Positions 1 through 10,545 of a stretch of 60,006 bases of DNA are shown here, one piece after another (positions within the stretch are counted from its first letter, which is position 1; the number at the start of each line of letters is the position of its first letter). The DNA comes from Flavobacterium franklandianum. Lineage in GTDB: Bacteria; Bacteroidota; Bacteroidia; Flavobacteriales; Flavobacteriaceae. Both the position numbers and the translations under genes were made by a program. The stretch lies in contig NZ_VJZR01000011.1 in NCBI RefSeq assembly GCF_007097365.1, forward strand, positions 64,952 through 124,957. The letters run 5' to 3'. Under the pieces are notes generated by a model. It did no database searches and was not told where the DNA came from. It saw only the letters and a program-made list of their open reading frames with translations.

Positions 1-1
1 A

Positions 2-214
2 ACTGATGCTTCAACAAAAGCAAATGCAGCTCAAGCAGCAGCAATTACGGCAGCAGCAACTGATGCTTCAACAAAAGCCGATGCAGCACAAGCAGCAGCA
101 ATTACGGCAGCAGCAACCGACGCTTCAACAAAAGCAAATACAGCACAAGCAGCAGCAATTACGGCAGCAGCAACTGATGCTTCAACAAAAGCCGATGCAG
201 CACAAGCAGCAGCA
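2..214 (+). repeat. 57-bp in-frame tandem repeat, 3.7 copies visible
   Basis: Units run 2-58, 59-115, 116-172 and 173-214 (partial). They differ at only a few bases, such as AAT/GAT, GCT/GCA and ACT/ACC. Each unit is 19 codons, so gain or loss of a unit keeps the frame. The array continues beyond the left edge. Confidence 0.9.
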
Positions 215-670
215 GCAACTGATGCAACTGCAAAAGTTTTAATAGAAACAAACCGTGCAACAGCAGCTGAAGTAAAGTTAACAGCTGATAAGGAAGATAC
301 AGCTAATAAATCAACAACTATAGTACTTACTTCTAATTCAGACCTAAAATTCCCAACAGAAAAAGCGGTAATAGATTATGTTAATACAAGAAGTATTATT
401 TCTATTGTTACCCATACTTCAGCTTACACTGCATTAGCTACTGATAATACTATTCTTTGTAATACTTCATCTGGAGGTTTTAAATTATCCTTACCAGTAG
501 CCTCAGGATCTATCGGAAAAATTTATGTAATTCGTAAAACAGATTCGTCAAATAATGCACTAACTTTTGATGATTTAACGCTTGTAGACCTTACAACTAT
601 TAATTCTTTGAACTATCCAAAAACAATTAGAGTTCAATCTGATGGTAGTGCTTGGTATGTTATTGACTAA
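2..670 (+). CDS. C-terminal part of a Thr/Ala-repeat surface protein (5' end outside window)
   Basis: The open frame enters from the left edge and stops at TAA 668-670, giving 222 visible residues. The first ~71 residues are near-identical 19-residue repeats of the form TDASTKADAAQAAAITAAA. A region with a KFPTEKAVIDYV motif follows, then a beta-rich C-terminal domain (residues ~135-222) ending in GSAWYVID. Such repeat stalks with a small C-terminal beta domain are common in large Bacteroidota surface or fibre-like proteins. That family placement is inference; no enzyme motif is seen. The next gene starts 27 bp downstream and also encodes a secreted repeat-type protein, so the two may be co-transcribed. 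Another frame through the repeats is Gln-rich and open, but lacks the conserved C-terminal continuation. Confidence 0.75.
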   Translation, partial: TDASTKANAAQAAAITAAATDASTKADAAQAAAITAAATDASTKANTAQAAAITAAATDASTKADAAQAAAATDATAKVLIETNRATAAEVKLTADKEDTANKSTTIVLTSNSDLKFPTEKAVIDYVNTRSIISIVTHTSAYTALATDNTILCNTSSGGFKLSLPVASGSIGKIYVIRKTDSSNNALTFDDLTLVDLTTINSLNYPKTIRVQSDGSAWYVID

Positions 671-697
671 TTTTTCTGAATTAAATTTAAAATAATA

Positions 698-2410
698 ATG
701 CATACTACTTCATTTTCTAAAACATTCCTCTGTCTAACCTTGCTTTGGTTTTGCACCTATGGTGTTTCGGCACAGATAATGCAGAAATTCGGAGATAATT
801 CAAATATTATAAATGATAAGGCTGTTTTAGAAATAGAAAGTACCACCAAAGGATTTTTGCTTCCCCGAATGAATAAAGCCCAAAGAGATTTAATTCAAAA
901 TCCACCTGAAGGTTTAATGCTTTGGTGTACGGATTGTTCTCGATCTAATGGCTCAGAAATAGTAGTTTGGGTTAAGAATTCTTGGACAGGGCTTTTGATT
1001 TCTAATCTAGGAGTTAACAATTTTTTGCTAGGAAATGCTGATGGAAAAGCCACCGCTGTCACTTTTAGTGGTGATGTTACTATTGACAATGCTGGAGTAA
1101 GTGCTATTGGTAAAAATAAGGTGGTTAGTTCTATGATTAATGATGGAACTATAATCACATCAGATATAGCAAGTGATGCCGTAGTTACTAGCAATATTTT
1201 AGCCGCCAATGTTACCTATTCTAAAATTCAGAATGTGACCACTAATTCTATTTTAGGCAGAACCACATCAGGTGAAGGATCGGTGGAGGAAATTGCTACA
1301 ACAGGAAATGGTAATGTGGTTTTATCAGCATCTCCTTCTTTAACAGGAGTGCCACTTGCACCCACGGCAAGCTTGTCTACCAATACGGATCAAATTGCTA
1401 CTACAGCTTTTGTTTTAGCAAATAACACTAACGATTATAAATCGTTAAATGCCAGTATTGAAACATCTACTACGTCACCTATTGATTTAGTGGTAGGAGG
1501 AATGAGTGTAAATCCTGGTGCAGGAACCTATTCGGTTATGTTTAATGGGCAATATGTAAGTTCATCAGCAGGTACAACAGCTCGAGGGATTTCCTACTTG
1601 TCGAATGCAAATCAACAACTCCTTGACATTGCAACAACAAATTTAAGCCATTCTGCTACATTTGGAAACGGAGAAACTTTAACCGCTGGTGTATATGCTA
1701 TTGGTGGGGCAGGGTCACTATCAGGAACGCTAACTTTGAATGGAACGGCGGATGATCTTTTTATATTCAAAATAAATGGGGCGTTGGCTACTGGTGCTGG
1801 TGCAACTGTTATATTAACCGGTGGTGCCCAGGCTTCTAATGTTTTTTGGGTAGCTACTTCAGCCGGTGCAATGGATATTGCTGCTGACAATAAAATGGTA
1901 GGAAGTCTTTTTGCCAAAGATGCTGCCGCTTCGATAGGTGCAGGAAGTACACTAGAGGGAAGGTTGTTCAGTAATACAGGAGCTATTACGGTTGGTACTA
2001 GTATAGTAAAGTTACCTTTAGGAAGCTCCTCCATCAACTTAGGGGAATTGAGTAGTTATGCACTATTCACCTCGTCGGGAGCAATAGTGAATGCTGGAAC
2101 TTCAACTATAATAGGAAACATAGGTACCAATACAGGAGCTATAACGGGTTTTACTTTTCCAACTGTAGTTGATGGTTCGATTTATACCCCTGTTGCTGAT
2201 TTAGGAGGTGCGTTGTCTAGTTTCAGTATCTATCAAAATGGAGCATTAATAGCCAATTCTACCAGAACAAAAATGGGTGATAAAGGAGATATTTCACTAC
2301 TCGCCATTGCAAGCGTGTCCGAAGGTCAGACCATCGACATTAGATGGAAGACCTCTTTAGGGATATTAAAATTACAAAATAGAATTCTTACTTTGATTAA
2401 AGTTCGTTAA
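698..2410 (+). CDS. Secreted protein with ice-binding-like (DUF3494-type) repeats
   Basis: 570 residues. A signal peptide (residues 1-25, ending VSAQ) is followed by the Bacteroidota surface-protein header (lEIeSttkGFLLPRMNKAQRD, ~48-68). Residues ~115-235 form a low-complexity stalk with the fibre-like motif IATTAFVLANN. Residues ~250-440 resemble the beta-solenoid of DUF3494 ice-binding proteins (LTAGVYAIGGAGSLSGTLTL, then DDLFIFKINGAL, then GGAQASNVFWV). A segment like the usual N-terminal half of that fold (LFTSSGAIVNAGTSTIIGN, ~458-476) comes after it, so the order looks permuted. The C-terminal ~90 residues (FSIYQNG to LQNRILTLIKVR) form a separate beta domain. Likely exported and surface-exposed; ice or adhesin function is inferred from the fold only. 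Confidence 0.75.
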   Translation: MHTTSFSKTFLCLTLLWFCTYGVSAQIMQKFGDNSNIINDKAVLEIESTTKGFLLPRMNKAQRDLIQNPPEGLMLWCTDCSRSNGSEIVVWVKNSWTGLLISNLGVNNFLLGNADGKATAVTFSGDVTIDNAGVSAIGKNKVVSSMINDGTIITSDIASDAVVTSNILAANVTYSKIQNVTTNSILGRTTSGEGSVEEIATTGNGNVVLSASPSLTGVPLAPTASLSTNTDQIATTAFVLANNTNDYKSLNASIETSTTSPIDLVVGGMSVNPGAGTYSVMFNGQYVSSSAGTTARGISYLSNANQQLLDIATTNLSHSATFGNGETLTAGVYAIGGAGSLSGTLTLNGTADDLFIFKINGALATGAGATVILTGGAQASNVFWVATSAGAMDIAADNKMVGSLFAKDAAASIGAGSTLEGRLFSNTGAITVGTSIVKLPLGSSSINLGELSSYALFTSSGAIVNAGTSTIIGNIGTNTGAITGFTFPTVVDGSIYTPVADLGGALSSFSIYQNGALIANSTRTKMGDKGDISLLAIASVSEGQTIDIRWKTSLGILKLQNRILTLIKVR

Positions 2411-2558
2411 TCACATATTATTTTGACATTGCTAAACGTTACTTATTTATCTCTAAATAAATTTAACTTTTTCATCCTTATCAATTTATTACTTTCCTAT
2501 AAAAGATTAATTTTAAAAGTATAAATTTAATCTAGTTTAAAAGTAATCCCTATTAGCA

Positions 2559-3137
2559 ATGGATTTAAGTAAAAACAATCAGAAACGTGATTTTAATTCC
2601 ACCACCAAACCCAAAGGTGAGATAAAAAAATCTAAAAATGAATTGACTTTTGTAGTACAAAAACACGCAGCATCCCATTTGCACTATGATTTTACCTCTA
2701 AATGATTGGTGTTTAAAAAAGTTGGGCAATCCCAAAAGAACCCTCAATGAATCCTGAAGAAAAAAGATTGGCGATTATGGTGGAAGATCATCCTCTTATA
2801 GATACAAGGTCTTTGAAGGCAACATTATGTGCAGGAACAGTTATTATTTGGGATAAAGGAACTTATTCTTTAGCTGACAAACAAAATACAAAATTAATAG
2901 GAGACAATGTCAAATCCGGTTTACAAAGCGGAAACCTAAGTTTTTTTTCTAAAAGGAAAGAAATTCATAGGAGAATTTCCCCTGGTAAAATTAAAAATCA
3001 AACAAAAAAACGACTGGCTTTTGATATAAAAAGAGGACCAGTATATCAGTGAAAATGATGTTTTGAAAGCAAATAAATCAGTGCTTTCCAATTTGACTTT
3101 GGAGGAAACGGAAAATAATTTTTCAATACTAAATTGA
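2559..3137 (+). pseudogene. ligD: Decayed DNA ligase D 3'-phosphoesterase domain
   Basis: Reading across frames recovers the LigD phosphoesterase (PE) domain in order. The first part (from ATG 2559) holds VVQKHAASHLHYDF and ends at a TGA at 2703-2705. An open frame from 2747 holds NPEEKRLAIMVEDHP and AGTVIIWDKGTY. After a further frameshift near 2940 the sequence reads FFLKGKKFIGEFPLV, then NDWLLI, a stop, then KEDQYISENDVL. These match the family's QKHdAsrLHYDF, P.eKRLAvmVEDHP, GtViiWDkGtY and nWLLIKk.D signatures. At least two stops and two frameshifts interrupt it. No polymerase or ligase domain remains nearby. In living relatives the PE domain trims 3' ends during Ku/LigD end joining. Confidence 0.8.
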
Positions 3138-3352
3138 CATTCAAATAGAGATTCACATATATCACTCTTCCTCCATACGAAACACAAAGTAGTGAAGAAA
3201 TAATGAGGAGAACGAATTGTAGTTTTTGAGATTTAAAAATTGATTTTCCAAAGGAAAGACTAAACAATCCCAAGCGAGACTAGTGAGTCCATTTATTGGT
3301 GAACAATTGCCCAGAATTTGTTAAAAAAGAATTGTTGTTTTTTTAATTCTGG

Positions 3353-3386
3353 AAAAATGAGATTGAGTCGCACCAATCTCATTTTT
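3353..3386. terminator. Rho-independent terminator
   Basis: A 13-bp perfect stem (3353-3365 with 3374-3386, core AATGAGATTG) has an 8-nt loop, a T-run on the right and an A-run on the left, so it could act in both directions. The rest of 3138-3484 holds no recognisable gene. Confidence 0.75.
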
Positions 3387-3452
3387 TTATTTAAATGTAC
3401 TTAAAAATCAATAAAAAATATAACATTAGCAGGCGATACTGTTATTTTTTTA

Positions 3453-3460
3453 TACTTTTG
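3453..3460 (+). promoter_or_regulatory. Candidate -7 promoter box (TACTTTTG)
   Basis: TACTTTTG fits the Bacteroidota TAnnTTTG box and lies 24 bp before the ATG chosen for the E1 gene. No good -33 TTG is seen at the usual spacing. Its position supports the start at 3485 over an in-frame ATG at 3395, which would lie upstream of the promoter. Confidence 0.45.
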
Positions 3461-3484
3461 AACTACTTAAAAAAAGCAACTTTC

Positions 3485-5461
3485 ATGACTTTCGACAGCA
3501 AAAACCTTAGCAACGAACAATTATTAGATTTATATAAAAGACTAGTTGTACCAAGACTAATCGAAGAAAAAATGTTGATTCTGATTCGGCAAGGAAAGGT
3601 TTCGAAATGGTTTTCTGGAATTGGTCAGGAGGCTATTGCTGTAGGTGTTACAGCCGTTTTGGATGATGACGAATACATTCTGCCGATGCACCGCAACTTG
3701 GGAGTTTTTACGGGACGAAATATTCCATTACACCGATTATTTTCGCAATGGCAGGGTAAGGCTAATGGTTTTACCAAAGGTCGGGATCGCAGTTTTCATT
3801 TTGGCACACAAGAATTCAAGATTATTGGGATGATTTCGCATTTGGGTCCTCAATTAGGGATTGCTGATGGGATTGCTTTGGCGAATAAACTAAAACAAAA
3901 CGGAAAGATAACTGCGGTATTTACTGGCGAAGGTGCCACAAGCGAAGGAGATTTTCACGAAGCCTTAAATATTGCAGCCGTTTGGGAATTACCAGTTCTG
4001 TTTATCATTGAAAACAATGGTTATGGACTTTCGACACCCACAGACGAGCAGTTTTGTTGTAAAAATATTGCCGATAAGGGCATTGGTTACGGAATGGAAA
4101 GTCATATTTTGGATGGCAATAATATTCTGGAAGTTTTTACTAAATTATCCGAATTAAAAGCATCAATGAAGGAAAATCCACGTCCGGTTTTATTGGAATT
4201 TAAAACCTTTAGAATGCGAGGTCACGAAGAGGCGAGTGGTACCAAATATGTTCCTTCGGCCTTGATGGAGGAGTGGGCTGCCAAAGATCCGGTGGAAAAT
4301 TACAGGAACTATTTAAAAGATAAAAACGTTCTTTCGGAGGAATTTGATTCTAATTTAAGAAGTGAAATCAAGAACGAAATTGATGAAAATCTAGCTCTTG
4401 CCAATGCAGAACCAGAGATTGAAGCTACTTATGAAAATGAATTAAATGATGTTTATAAAAAATATGATTATCAAGAAGTTAAGCATTCTTACAAAACAGG
4501 AAATATTCGTTTTATAGATGCTATTTCCAGTAGTTTGAGACAGTCGATGGAACGTTATGAGAACTTGGTTATCATGGGTCAAGACATTGCTGAATATGGT
4601 GGTGCTTTTAAGATCACCGAGGGTTTTGTAGATCAATTTGGAAAAGAACGAGTTCGCAACACACCCATTTGCGAAAGCGCGGTGGTTTCGGCTGGAATGG
4701 GATTGTCTATCAACGGTTATAAAGCGATTGTCGAGATGCAATTTGCCGATTTTGTCTCTACAGGTTTCAATCCGATTGTGAATTTATTGGCGAAAACGCA
4801 TTACCGTTGGCAAGAAAAAGCTGATGTTGTGGTTCGGATGCCTTGCGGCGGCGGCACACAAGCGGGGCCATTTCATTCGCAGACTAACGAAGCCTGGTTT
4901 ACTAAAACTGCGGGTTTGAAAGTGGTTTATCCTGCCTTTCCGTATGATGCCAAAGGATTGTTGAACGAAAGTATCAACGACCCGAATCCAGTATTATTTT
5001 TTGAACACAAACAATTGTATCGTAGCATCCACCAAGAGGTGCCAACTGATTATTATACGATTCCACTAGGGAAAGCCGCGTTGTTGAAAAAAGGAAGCCA
5101 AGTGACGATTATTGCTTATGGTGCTGCAGTGCATTGGGCGTTGGAAACTTTGGCTAAAAACCCTGAAATTTCTGCCGATGTGTTGGATTTAAGAACCTTG
5201 CAACCATTAGATACAGAAGCTATTTATAATTCTGTAAAGAAAACTGGAAGAGCGATTGTTTACCAAGAAGATTCTTTATTTGGTGGAATTGCCAGCGATA
5301 TTTCGGCTTTGATTATGGAAAATTGTTTTACCTATCTCGATGCTCCAGTAAAACGTGTGGCGAGTTTGGACAGTCCGATTCCATTTACCAAAGCCTTGGA
5401 AGACCAGTATTTGCCTAAAGGAAGGTTTGAAAAGGAGTTGCTGGAATTGTTGGAGTATTAA
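3485..5461 (+). CDS. 2-oxo acid dehydrogenase E1, fused alpha and beta subunits
   Basis: 658 residues from ATG 3485 (MTFDSKNLS). Residues ~10-320 are the thiamine-diphosphate-binding alpha part, with the cofactor motif GEGATSEGDFHEA (148-160) closing in ENNGYG (176-181). Residues ~340-658 are the beta (transketolase-like) part starting FIDAISSSL and including MGQDIAEYGGAFKITEGF. Together these decarboxylate a 2-oxo acid and pass the acyl group to lipoylated E2. The alpha-beta fusion is common in Bacteroidota and is usually annotated as branched-chain 2-oxoisovalerate dehydrogenase or simply dehydrogenase E1. No E2 or E3 gene is adjacent, so the true substrate cannot be read from context. Branched-chain oxo acids would fit, with the Ilv/Leu operon 2 kb away. 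Confidence 0.9.
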   Translation: MTFDSKNLSNEQLLDLYKRLVVPRLIEEKMLILIRQGKVSKWFSGIGQEAIAVGVTAVLDDDEYILPMHRNLGVFTGRNIPLHRLFSQWQGKANGFTKGRDRSFHFGTQEFKIIGMISHLGPQLGIADGIALANKLKQNGKITAVFTGEGATSEGDFHEALNIAAVWELPVLFIIENNGYGLSTPTDEQFCCKNIADKGIGYGMESHILDGNNILEVFTKLSELKASMKENPRPVLLEFKTFRMRGHEEASGTKYVPSALMEEWAAKDPVENYRNYLKDKNVLSEEFDSNLRSEIKNEIDENLALANAEPEIEATYENELNDVYKKYDYQEVKHSYKTGNIRFIDAISSSLRQSMERYENLVIMGQDIAEYGGAFKITEGFVDQFGKERVRNTPICESAVVSAGMGLSINGYKAIVEMQFADFVSTGFNPIVNLLAKTHYRWQEKADVVVRMPCGGGTQAGPFHSQTNEAWFTKTAGLKVVYPAFPYDAKGLLNESINDPNPVLFFEHKQLYRSIHQEVPTDYYTIPLGKAALLKKGSQVTIIAYGAAVHWALETLAKNPEISADVLDLRTLQPLDTEAIYNSVKKTGRAIVYQEDSLFGGIASDISALIMENCFTYLDAPVKRVASLDSPIPFTKALEDQYLPKGRFEKELLELLEY

Positions 5462-5542
5462 CGTTCTCTATTGTTTAACTTTACCATCTTTCATACTAAA
5501 ATAGTATCGAAAAATATTTAACCCCATTATTTTAAATTAATT

Positions 5543-5833
5543 ATGCCAATAAACCTAACAGTAATCCTTAAAAGCAAAACAGAAAGTATAGAAACTTTAA
5601 AATCTCATTTGCTTGATTTAGTACAAAAAACCAAAAAAGAAACGGCTTGTCTTCAGTATGATTTGCATCAAAGCGACCAAGAGCCCAATACTTTTATTTT
5701 TCATGAAGTATGGGAAAATCAAAGTGGATTGGATCACCACAATCAACAACCTTATATTCAATCTTTTTTCCAAGATGCAAAACTGTATTTACAGGAAACC
5801 CCCATTGTTTATAAAACGAATAAATTATTTTAA
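5543..5833 (+). CDS. Antibiotic biosynthesis monooxygenase (YgiN-like) domain protein
   Basis: 96 residues, a single ABM-fold (dimeric ferredoxin-like) domain. It shows the typical pattern of an N-terminal strand, a helix with ETLKSHLLDLV, CLQYDLHQS, then FIFHEVWENQSGLDHHNQQP. Family members include quinol monooxygenases and small heme or aromatic-handling enzymes, so the substrate is open. It sits 81 bp after the E1 gene, on the same strand, and ends at a strong terminator. Cytoplasmic; no signal peptide. Confidence 0.75.
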   Translation: MPINLTVILKSKTESIETLKSHLLDLVQKTKKETACLQYDLHQSDQEPNTFIFHEVWENQSGLDHHNQQPYIQSFFQDAKLYLQETPIVYKTNKLF

Positions 5834-5853
5834 TAATTAAATATATATACACA

Positions 5854-5888
5854 ATACCCTCAAAAAATTAAAAACTTTTTGAGGGTAT
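5854..5888. terminator. Bidirectional terminator between convergent genes
   Basis: A 13-bp perfect stem (5854-5866, core ATACCCTCAAAAA, with 5876-5888) is followed by T-rich sequence. It lies between the plus-strand gene ending at 5833 and the minus-strand gene ending at 5913. Confidence 0.85.
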
Positions 5889-5912
5889 TTTTATGAAAAT
5901 AAAAACTAAGAT

Positions 5913-7457
5913 TTACCTATTACTCAACTTCGCTTTCTCCTTGATAATATCACTTATTTTTCGGTTTTCGATTTTGCTTTCGAGCCAAGAGATGATGTCG
6001 AGATAAAGGAAAGCCCTTTTTTCGTAAGTGTTTTTTTCCAATTCGACAAAACGCTCTTTTACTTTGATGAATTCTTTTTTGATGTCACTTGGATAAATGG
6101 TGCTTAATTTTTTCAAAAAGCGAATGATTTCCTTTTGTACTTCGTGTAAATCGTTCATCTTTATTAGAAATTTATAGGTGCTCACCAACTGATTTTCTAA
6201 GTTAAAATCTTTACCAGATTCGTAATGCGCAATCAAGCACAACAATCGGGCGAAACAGGCCAAATCTTCACGAACATACAGGTTTTTGTTATTGATGATT
6301 TTTTCGAGATACAACACACATTCGTTGTATTTTTCGTTGCCAAAATAAATACAGGCAATTTTGTAGTAAAACAACATTTCGTGATGCTCATCCAGATGCT
6401 CAGAGTGCAGATTTATTTTGTCTAAAACTTCTGGAATCAGGTATTCCGCTTCGGCAAAAGTGCCTTCGAGAATGTGATAATTGAGTTTGTTGTTGTACAA
6501 ATACAGGAAAGACAAAGAAGTAATATTATCATTGATAGGAAACTGCGGATCGTTGATGGTTTCTTCCAGTAGCTCTAAATATTTCTTGAAATTGGACTTG
6601 TATTTCAGCATAAATAGTGACTCCAATAAATAATGATTCCCTTTCAAGAAAAATACTGGATTAAGGAAAATCATATTTCTATTGTCATAAAAAAGCGTCA
6701 CCCATTTGTGCGAAAATTTATAACAGGACAAGAAATCCTGAACTAAGAAACTGCGCCAAAGATTGGCATTGAAATACCAATAGCGTTCTCTAAAGCCAAA
6801 CTTTTTCTCGTCGAATTTAGAGATGTGTTTATTGAAATAATCGTCAATATATTGGTGTTCTTCATCACTGCGCACATAGCCCGTTTTCAGCATAATACCA
6901 TACAATTGCAAAGACAAATTCGACAATTTACTCGAAATCGTATTTTTATAATTCAGTTCTTTGGCCTGAATAACTAATTCGTCGGCACGACCTTGAATAC
7001 TGCGGGTAATGTACTGAGATTCTATTAGTTTTTCGAATTCTACAATTTCATACGCCATATATTTTTCGTCGTTTTCCATCGCTTGTTGTTTGGTTTTGTC
7101 CAAAATTTTCAAACTCTGCTTGTACAACCCTTTATTGTATAAAATAGCCGCAAAATCAATTTGCTCTCTTAATTGGTAGCGAATGTTTTGGCTGGGAATA
7201 TTCAACCGAATACTCACTAATATTTGTTTGTATAAATACGATTTAAGGTTCGATAATTGTGCTTTCTTGATGACGCCACTTTTCAAGATAATTTTCTCGT
7301 CATAGGCTTCAGATTTATCCAAAACATTGAATAATTCGATAAATTTTGTATTTGAACTCGTTTCAAGACGACTAGCAAAAATCTTAAATTGTCTTTTTTC
7401 AGACTTTGAAAGGGATTTAATTAAAACAAATAAAGAATCTTTTTGATGGTTAGCCAT
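5913..7457 (-). CDS. Conserved helical (TPR-like) protein of unknown function
   Basis: 514 residues, no signal peptide or membrane segment. It is almost entirely helical, with repeated hydrophobic heptad-like pairs typical of tetratricopeptide-type scaffolds (for example LYNKGLYKQSLKILDKTKQQ and CIYFGNEKYNECVLYLEKII), and a basic N-terminus (LIKSLSKSEKRQFKIFASRL). I do not recognise an enzymatic motif. It is transcribed away from the Leu/Ilv operon, with 153 bp between the starts. I believe similar ~510-residue proteins recur in flavobacteria, but cannot name the family. The start at 7457 (MANHQKDSLF) is the first ATG of the frame. Confidence 0.7.
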   Translation of the reverse strand: MANHQKDSLFVLIKSLSKSEKRQFKIFASRLETSSNTKFIELFNVLDKSEAYDEKIILKSGVIKKAQLSNLKSYLYKQILVSIRLNIPSQNIRYQLREQIDFAAILYNKGLYKQSLKILDKTKQQAMENDEKYMAYEIVEFEKLIESQYITRSIQGRADELVIQAKELNYKNTISSKLSNLSLQLYGIMLKTGYVRSDEEHQYIDDYFNKHISKFDEKKFGFRERYWYFNANLWRSFLVQDFLSCYKFSHKWVTLFYDNRNMIFLNPVFFLKGNHYLLESLFMLKYKSNFKKYLELLEETINDPQFPINDNITSLSFLYLYNNKLNYHILEGTFAEAEYLIPEVLDKINLHSEHLDEHHEMLFYYKIACIYFGNEKYNECVLYLEKIINNKNLYVREDLACFARLLCLIAHYESGKDFNLENQLVSTYKFLIKMNDLHEVQKEIIRFLKKLSTIYPSDIKKEFIKVKERFVELEKNTYEKRAFLYLDIISWLESKIENRKISDIIKEKAKLSNR

Positions 7458-7568
7458 TGTAAAATATAGTATAGTAACGTATTGTTTTTAAGTAGTTTAC
7501 AAAGATTTTACATCCCTTATAAACAGTATAATTTACAAAAATGAGTTTTATTATAAAAGAATGAAATC

Positions 7569-7576
7569 TATTTTTG
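7569..7576 (+). promoter_or_regulatory. Candidate -7 box (TATTTTTG) for the leu/ilv operon
   Basis: TATTTTTG matches TAnnTTTG 34 bp before leuA. The upstream TTG is poor. I see no leader peptide, T-box or attenuator hairpin in 7458-7610, so the regulation of the operon is not evident from sequence. Confidence 0.4.
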
Positions 7577-7589
7577 TTCAAAGATGTGA

Positions 7590-8786
<1,197 letters not shown>

Positions 8787-8813
8787 AAATAAAATTAGAA
8801 AGAAAATCAAATA

Positions 8814-10487
8814 ATGGAATTAAATAAATATAGTAAAACAATAACTCAAGACATCACACAACCTGCTGCGCAAGCTATGTTGTACGGAATTGGCTTGACA
8901 GAAGAAGATTTGAATAAAGCGCAAGTGGGTATTGTAAGTATGGGTTACGAAGGCAATACCTGTAATATGCACTTGAATGACCTTGCAAAAGATGTTAAAA
9001 AGGGCGTTTGGAATGCGGATTTAGTGGGCTTGATTTTTAATACTATCGGAGTAAGCGACGGAATTTCAAACGGAACCGAAGGGATGCGCTTTTCATTAGT
9101 TTCTCGTGATGTCATCGCCGATTCTATCGAAACGGTAATGGGAGCACAATGGTATGATGCGATGATTGCTATACCAGGTTGTGATAAAAATATGCCGGGA
9201 GCCTTAATTGCAATGGGAAGAGTCAATCGTCCTGCAATAATGGTTTATGGTGGAACAATAAACTCAGGAAGATGGAAAGGCGAACACCTTAATATAGTAT
9301 CTGCTTTTGAAGCCTTGGGAAAAAAATTCAATAATGCTATTTCCGATGAAGATTTCAAAGGAGTTATCAAAAATTCTTGTCCAGGTCCAGGCGCTTGTGG
9401 CGGAATGTATACTGCTAATACAATGGCGTCTGCAATTGAAGCATTAGGAATGAGTTTACCTTATAGTTCTTCAAATCCTGCAGTAAGTCAAGATAAATTA
9501 CAAGAATGTGAGGATGCTGGAAAAGCTATCAGAATATTATTGGAAAAAGATATTAAGCCAAAAGATATTATGACTCGTAAGGCTTTTGAAAATGCTATTA
9601 CTATTGTAGCCGTTTTAGCTGGTTCAACCAATGCTGTGATGCACTTAATTGCTATGGCTCATTCAGTTGACATCGAAATTACATTAGACGATTTTCAAGC
9701 TATTAGCGATAAAACCCCAGTTTTGGCCGATTTAAAACCAAGCGGAAAATTCATGATGGAAGATTTGCACGCCGTTGGTGGAATTCCTGCATTAATGAAA
9801 TATTTATTAAAAGAAGGCTACATCCACGGAGATTGTATGACTGTAACAGGGAAAACAATTGCTGAAAATTTAGAATCTGTACCAGATTTATACGAAGGTC
9901 AAGAGATAGTTCATGATATTAAAAATGCATTAAAATCTTCAGGAAACATTCAAATATTGTACGGTAACCTAGCTACAGAAGGTTGTGTTGCCAAAATAAG
10001 TGGCAAAGAAGGAGAATATTTTGAAGGAACAGCTGTGGTTTTCGAAAGCGAATTTGAAGTTATTCCGGGGCTTGAAAAAGGAATGATAAAACCGGGCGAT
10101 GTTGTCGTCATCCGATATTGTGGTCCAAAAGGCGGACCCGGTATGCCAGAAATGCTAAAACCAACTTCAGCAATTATGGGTGCTGGTTTAGGAGATAAAG
10201 TGGCTTTGATTACCGATGGTAGATTTTCAGGTGGTTCTCACGGTTTTGTCGTAGGACATATTACACCAGAAGCTTACGACGGTGGTGGAATTGCTCTAAT
10301 CGAAAATGGAGATATTATAACAATTGACGCCGTAAAAAACACCATCAATTTAAAAATTTCCGATGCAGAATATGCCGAAAGATTGGCCAATTGGGTTCAA
10401 CCTGATTTAAAAGTAACTAAAGGAGTGCTATTAAAATATGCTAGATCAGTTTCAAGCGCCTCTACAGGATGTGTAACTGATAAGTAA
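8814..10487 (+). CDS. ilvD: Dihydroxy-acid dehydratase
   Basis: 557 residues, full length for IlvD/Edd. The three cluster-ligand cysteines are visible as GNTCNMH (Cys50), PGCDKNMPG (Cys123) and [16 protein letters not shown] (Cys195). The C-terminal region contains [17 protein letters not shown]. It dehydrates 2,3-dihydroxy-isovalerate and 2,3-dihydroxy-3-methylvalerate in valine and isoleucine synthesis, using an iron-sulfur cluster. It lies in the operon between leuA and ilvB. Confidence 0.95.
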   Translation: MELNKYSKTITQDITQPAAQAMLYGIGLTEEDLNKAQVGIVSMGYEGNTCNMHLNDLAKDVKKGVWNADLVGLIFNTIGVSDGISNGTEGMRFSLVSRDVIADSIETVMGAQWYDAMIAIPGCDKNMPGALIAMGRVNRPAIMVYGGTINSGRWKGEHLNIVSAFEALGKKFNNAISDEDFKGVIKNSCPGPGACGGMYTANTMASAIEALGMSLPYSSSNPAVSQDKLQECEDAGKAIRILLEKDIKPKDIMTRKAFENAITIVAVLAGSTNAVMHLIAMAHSVDIEITLDDFQAISDKTPVLADLKPSGKFMMEDLHAVGGIPALMKYLLKEGYIHGDCMTVTGKTIAENLESVPDLYEGQEIVHDIKNALKSSGNIQILYGNLATEGCVAKISGKEGEYFEGTAVVFESEFEVIPGLEKGMIKPGDVVVIRYCGPKGGPGMPEMLKPTSAIMGAGLGDKVALITDGRFSGGSHGFVVGHITPEAYDGGGIALIENGDIITIDAVKNTINLKISDAEYAERLANWVQPDLKVTKGVLLKYARSVSSASTGCVTDK

Positions 10488-10545
10488 ATTTCAAAAATCA
10501 ATACCAATTGCAATAGCAAATAGGCACAAGTTTAAAATATAAATA

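Noticed and set aside
2..214. Possible CRISPR-like array
   Set aside because: Units are directly adjacent, with no unique spacers, and encode protein in frame. No cas gene is near.
6..242. Gln-rich open frame through the left-edge repeats
   Set aside because: It is a frame-shifted reading of the 57-bp repeats. The Thr/Ala frame continues past them into a normal C-terminal domain with a stop at 668-670, while this frame ends right after the repeats.
3395..3484. N-terminal extension of the E1 protein
   Set aside because: The extra 30 residues are atypical for the family and the best promoter box lies at 3453-3460, inside the extension.
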